The notes under the pieces are model-generated. The model had not been told where the DNA came from. It ran no database searches and worked only from the letters and a program-made list of their open reading frames with translations. The translations under genes were made by a program, and so were the position numbers. Shown here piece by piece: positions 60,641 through 64,000 of a DNA stretch of 64,000 nucleotides; the stretch's first letter is position 1; each line of letters begins with the position of its first letter. The stretch comes from JAJDIA01 sp031555735 (lineage in GTDB: Bacteria > Bacteroidota > Bacteroidia > Bacteroidales > Tannerellaceae): positions 1 through 64,000 of the forward strand of contig JAVBUE010000058.1 of NCBI GenBank assembly GCA_031555735.1. The letters run 5' to 3'.

Positions 60641-63600
60641 ATGACGAATCTAATCACCTGGAAACAATTGTTTCTGACAGCGCTCCTGTCCCTGTATTAC
60701 ACAGGAGACATCCAGGCAACCGGTAAGGGCAGCCATACCCATGCAGATGAGACAAGCATCCCTAATCCCCAACAACAGGGAATAAAAGTGGTATGCACCG
60801 TAAACGACGCATCCGGCCCGGTAATCGGAGCCAATGTCATTATAAAAGGAACCTCCACCGGCAATATTACAGATTTGGACGGGCGGGCTATCCTGGAGAA
60901 TGTGCCGGGAAATGCTACGCTGGTGATCTCCTATATCGGATATCTCACCCGTGAAATTCCGGTAAATAACCAATCGACTATTTCGATCACCCTGTATGAA
61001 GATACAAAAGCGCTGCAAGAGCTGGTCGTTGTAGGTTACGGCACTCAGCAGAAAAAAGACATTACCGGCTCTGTGGCTGTAGTTGATACCAAAGAATTGC
61101 AAAAATCTTCCGGTTCATCGGCCACACAGCAACTGCAAGGAAAGGCCGCCGGGGTGTACGTAGGACAAACCGGTTCACCGGGATCTTCAACCAACGTACG
61201 CATCCGTGGTATCAATACGGTAAACGATAACGGCCCGTTATATGTAATCGACGGTGTATCTACCCGTAACCAGAACCTGAGTACGATCAATCCCAGCGAC
61301 ATCGAAAGCATGCAGATATTGAAAGATGCTTCATCCGCGGCGATCTATGGCGCCCAGGCTGCCAACGGTGTGATCCTGATCACGACAAAGAAAGGGACGA
61401 AGTCCGGACAACCTGTATTGACATACGACGGTTATTATGGTATCCAGAAACAATTACGCGACTATGACGTATTAAATGCCGACGACCGCCTGAATCTGGA
61501 ATGGACAGCAAAAGCGAATAACTATGCAATCAATGGCGTAACAGACAAACTGCCATCCCATGTACAGTTCGGGACAGGCGCTACTCCTGTCATCCCGAAT
61601 TATATGACACAGGCCGGTGCAGGTGGACGCCAAAATATTGACCCGAACGATTACAGTTATCCGGATAACACGATGGTTCCGTATTCTAACACCAACTGGT
61701 GGGATGAAGTAGATCAGGTAGCCCCGGTCCAGAACCATCAGGTCAGCTTATCGGGGGGTACGGATAAAGGTCAGTATATGATGAGCGCCGGTTACCTGGA
61801 TCAAAAAGGGACCATCATCGAATCTTACTACAGGCGATATACCGTACGTGCAAATACTTCGTTTAATGTCCGTCCCTGGTTGCGTTTCGGCGAAAACCTA
61901 TCATACACATTTACAAAAGACCAGGGCTTACAGAGCAGTACGGGTGAAGCTTCCGCTTATTCCTGGACCTATCGTTCCTCGCCATGGGTACCGGTGTATG
62001 ATATCAGGGGTAATTTTGCCGGTTCTAAAATTGCGGGAACAGGGAACTTTCAAAATACCGTAGCCACGCAGATACGCAATAAAGACAATTATTATAGCAA
62101 TAACCGCGTTTTCGGCAGTTTGTGGGGGGAAGCCGACCTGTATAAAGGATTGACATTCCGCACCACATTCGGGTTGGATTACACCAACAACTATTCGTAC
62201 CGGATGGATAAGCTAAACCTGGAATTTTCGGAATCAGGCGGACAGAACAATCTGCGCGAAGAATCAGGTTTCAACTTTCGCTGGGTATGGACAAACACAT
62301 TGTCTTATACCGCGAAATTCAACGAAATCCATTCACTGAATGCGTTGGTGGGCACGGAGGCGATCCGAGACGGGTTAGGCAGGAGTATGATCGGCCAACG
62401 CTTTAATTATCTGTATGAGAACGACATAAATACATGGACGCTGAACATGGGGGAGAACAATGACCAGCGCATCGCAGAATCATCCTATAAAGGGGAGTTT
62501 GCTTTATTCGGCATATTCGGCCGCGTGGATTACGCATTAAAGGACAAATACCTGCTTACAGGTATCCTTCGTCGTGATGGCGTATCCCGTTTCTCCGAGT
62601 CGAACCGGTATGGACTTTTCCCCTCCATCTCTCTCGGATGGCGCCTTTCTGAAGAAAACTTCATGAGTGAGACACGTGATTGGCTGGATGACTTGAAAAT
62701 ACGTGTCGGTTACGGACAAACAGGGAACTCAGAAGTACCACGTATCACGAACTTTGCTTATGAATATACTACCGACCCGGGTAATTCAAACTATGACATC
62801 AATGGAAGCAATAAATCCACTATCGGGTATCGCTTGCTCCGCTATGGAAATGAAGATACGAAATGGGAAGCGATCGAAACAACGAATATTGGGGTGGATG
62901 CCACATTCCTTGGAGGTAAATTTAGCGTCTCCGGCGAATACTACTTTAAGAAAACAACCGATATGCTGATCGCCGCCCAATACTCCGCATTGGCCAACGC
63001 TGAAATTGAAAGGCCATTTATCAACTTCGGAGATATGAAGAATACCGGGTTCGATATCACACTGAACTATCACGACAGCCGTGGCGACTGGAGCTGGGAT
63101 GTTTCGGCGAACTTCTCTCACTATAAGAATGAGGTGGTTAAGATATCAGAAGCCGATGATGCTTCTATCTGGAGAAGTGGTGCCCGCATCAGTGGTAACA
63201 TCACACGTACGACTAAGGGGCAGCCTATCTCTATGTTCTACGGATATAAGGTGAACGGATTCTACGAAAACAACGCGGATGTATTAGCCTGCGTTCCCCT
63301 GGGACAGAATAAAGAGGTGGATGGCTTTAAACCGGAGCGATGGATCGGCAAATTCAAATTCCAGGATACGGATGGGAATGGCAAGCTGACTACAGACGAC
63401 CAGACATATATTGGTAATCCGCATCCGGATCTGCTCGCCGGTTTGAATGTGAATGTAGGCTATAAGAACTTTGACTTCACCATGTTCTGGTATTCAAGCA
63501 TTGGCAACGATATTTTCAACAACACAAAGTACTTTACCGATTTCTGGTTGTTCGAAGGTAACCGCTCTTCCCGCATGCGTGACGAATCCTGGAAAGCCGG

Positions 63601-63949
63601 TGCCGACAACAGCAAGGCGATCCTCCCGGTACTGGACTACAACGATGGATACTCCGGGACAAATGCCAGCTCGTACTATGTGGAAGATGGGTCTTTCCTC
63701 AAATTGAAGAACCTGGTATTTGGGTACACGCTTCCGAAAACATGGTTGCAAAAAGCCACTATTTCCAATTTGCGCGTGTATGTCCAGGCGGAGAATATCC
63801 TGACAATCACGGGTTATACCGGGCTTGACCCTGAATTGACGGTAGCTGATACCGGTCAGGGAAATGAAGCCGACCTGAGAAGGGGGCTTGACATGGGTGG
63901 CTGGCCTACCCCGATGAGATTATTGTTTGGTGTGAACTTCGCATTCTAA
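60641..63949 (+). CDS. SusC/RagA-family TonB-linked outer-membrane protein
   Basis: A 1102-residue outer-membrane transporter. A signal peptide (about residues 1-27) is followed by a carboxypeptidase-like N-terminal domain (about 45-130; GANVIIKGTSTGNITDLDG), the TonB-box region ELVVVGYGTQ, the plug (RIRGINTVNDNGPLYVIDG, SIESMQILKDASSAAIYG-type block) and a large beta barrel ending in LLFGVNFAF. SusC proteins import oligosaccharides or peptides with a SusD-type lipoprotein. The next gene starts 36 nt later at the SusD position. The substrate is unknown. Confidence 0.95.
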   Translation: MTNLITWKQLFLTALLSLYYTGDIQATGKGSHTHADETSIPNPQQQGIKVVCTVNDASGPVIGANVIIKGTSTGNITDLDGRAILENVPGNATLVISYIGYLTREIPVNNQSTISITLYEDTKALQELVVVGYGTQQKKDITGSVAVVDTKELQKSSGSSATQQLQGKAAGVYVGQTGSPGSSTNVRIRGINTVNDNGPLYVIDGVSTRNQNLSTINPSDIESMQILKDASSAAIYGAQAANGVILITTKKGTKSGQPVLTYDGYYGIQKQLRDYDVLNADDRLNLEWTAKANNYAINGVTDKLPSHVQFGTGATPVIPNYMTQAGAGGRQNIDPNDYSYPDNTMVPYSNTNWWDEVDQVAPVQNHQVSLSGGTDKGQYMMSAGYLDQKGTIIESYYRRYTVRANTSFNVRPWLRFGENLSYTFTKDQGLQSSTGEASAYSWTYRSSPWVPVYDIRGNFAGSKIAGTGNFQNTVATQIRNKDNYYSNNRVFGSLWGEADLYKGLTFRTTFGLDYTNNYSYRMDKLNLEFSESGGQNNLREESGFNFRWVWTNTLSYTAKFNEIHSLNALVGTEAIRDGLGRSMIGQRFNYLYENDINTWTLNMGENNDQRIAESSYKGEFALFGIFGRVDYALKDKYLLTGILRRDGVSRFSESNRYGLFPSISLGWRLSEENFMSETRDWLDDLKIRVGYGQTGNSEVPRITNFAYEYTTDPGNSNYDINGSNKSTIGYRLLRYGNEDTKWEAIETTNIGVDATFLGGKFSVSGEYYFKKTTDMLIAAQYSALANAEIERPFINFGDMKNTGFDITLNYHDSRGDWSWDVSANFSHYKNEVVKISEADDASIWRSGARISGNITRTTKGQPISMFYGYKVNGFYENNADVLACVPLGQNKEVDGFKPERWIGKFKFQDTDGNGKLTTDDQTYIGNPHPDLLAGLNVNVGYKNFDFTMFWYSSIGNDIFNNTKYFTDFWLFEGNRSSRMRDESWKAGADNSKAILPVLDYNDGYSGTNASSYYVEDGSFLKLKNLVFGYTLPKTWLQKATISNLRVYVQAENILTITGYTGLDPELTVADTGQGNEADLRRGLDMGGWPTPMRLLFGVNFAF

Positions 63950-63985
63950 CGATCAAGGTATCTACTAACTTTAAAAAAGACAATT

Positions 63986-64000
63986 ATGAAACATAGAATA
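63986..64000 (+). CDS. Start of the next gene, SusD-position (truncated by the window)
   Basis: Only five codons are visible (MKHRI), 36 nt after susC. A SusD/RagB-type lipoprotein is expected from the universal susC-susD pairing, but these five residues alone cannot confirm it. Confidence 0.5.

Overview
The window reads as a chromosomal segment from a Bacteroidota (Bacteroidales) bacterium, plausibly a gut or oral relative of Parabacteroides/Tannerella. The evidence is a full-length SusC/RagA-type TonB-linked outer-membrane protein with a SusD-position gene starting at the right edge, Bacteroidota-style promoters (TTTG, then TAnnTTTG about 19 bases later), a BT4734/VirE-type primase-helicase, a putative [FeFe]-hydrogenase of the ferredoxin-rich (group B-like) type, and many short lipoproteins. 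The genus is inference; no rRNA gene is present.

Layout. 1-6.5 kb (minus strand): rpsU; xerC-hpf; the tRNA cluster Thr(TGT)-Tyr-Gly-Thr(GGT)-tuf; tRNA-Trp; secE-nusG-rplK-rplA-rplJ-rplL and an attenuator-like hairpin before the expected rpoB. 6.5-10.6 kb: a lipoprotein, a Cys-rich DUF6078-like protein, then a repeat-rich intergenic region leading into a VirE-type gene. 10.7-15.4 kb (plus): aminopeptidase P, gamma-carbonic anhydrase, serine hydrolase, CBM9-like lipoprotein. 15.4-19.9 kb (minus): nnr-cobU-cobT-cobS-cobC, the lower-ligand assembly steps of cobalamin. 19.9-28.9 kb (plus): hpt, adk, obgE, pgeF, B3/B4 protein, winged-helix protein, a zapB-like gene with zapA, rny, then a sugar-kinase/RapZ-C fusion with a MurU-like nucleotidyltransferase. 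29-35 kb (minus): IMP dehydrogenase, orphan TonB receptor, tiny acidic lipoprotein, acyl-CoA ligase. 35-41 kb (plus): mtaB, LpxL-like acyltransferase, GT2, M64-type peptidase, EamA permease. 41-56.6 kb (minus): marC-like, hydrogenase, folB, TPR-AraC regulator, malQ, B12-dependent ribonucleotide reductase, dnaA, mlaD-like, amidase, rplI-rpsR-rpsF. 56.6-60 kb: a large inverted-repeat element, MFS permease, eno. 60-64 kb (plus): a long leader and susC, with the next gene cut by the window edge.

Functional themes: translation machinery; cobalamin completion together with a cobalamin-dependent ribonucleotide reductase; cell-wall amino-sugar salvage; cell division and envelope; starch/maltodextrin use.

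The most unusual material is intergenic. Three separate gaps (about 8.29-8.41, 29.00-29.12 and 38.75-38.87 kb) carry the same architecture: a leader of about 20 nt, four imperfect palindromes of 17-18 nt stepped by 22 nt (23 for one step), and a degenerate fifth unit ending in TCCGYATG. The repeat sequence differs between sites but the layout is conserved; two of them are both exactly 122 nt by my count. A fourth gap (56.8-57.4 kb) has two 119-nt inverted arms flanking more 22-nt-stepped words. One copy lies directly upstream of the primase-helicase gene. I do not know of a description of this family, and its function is open.
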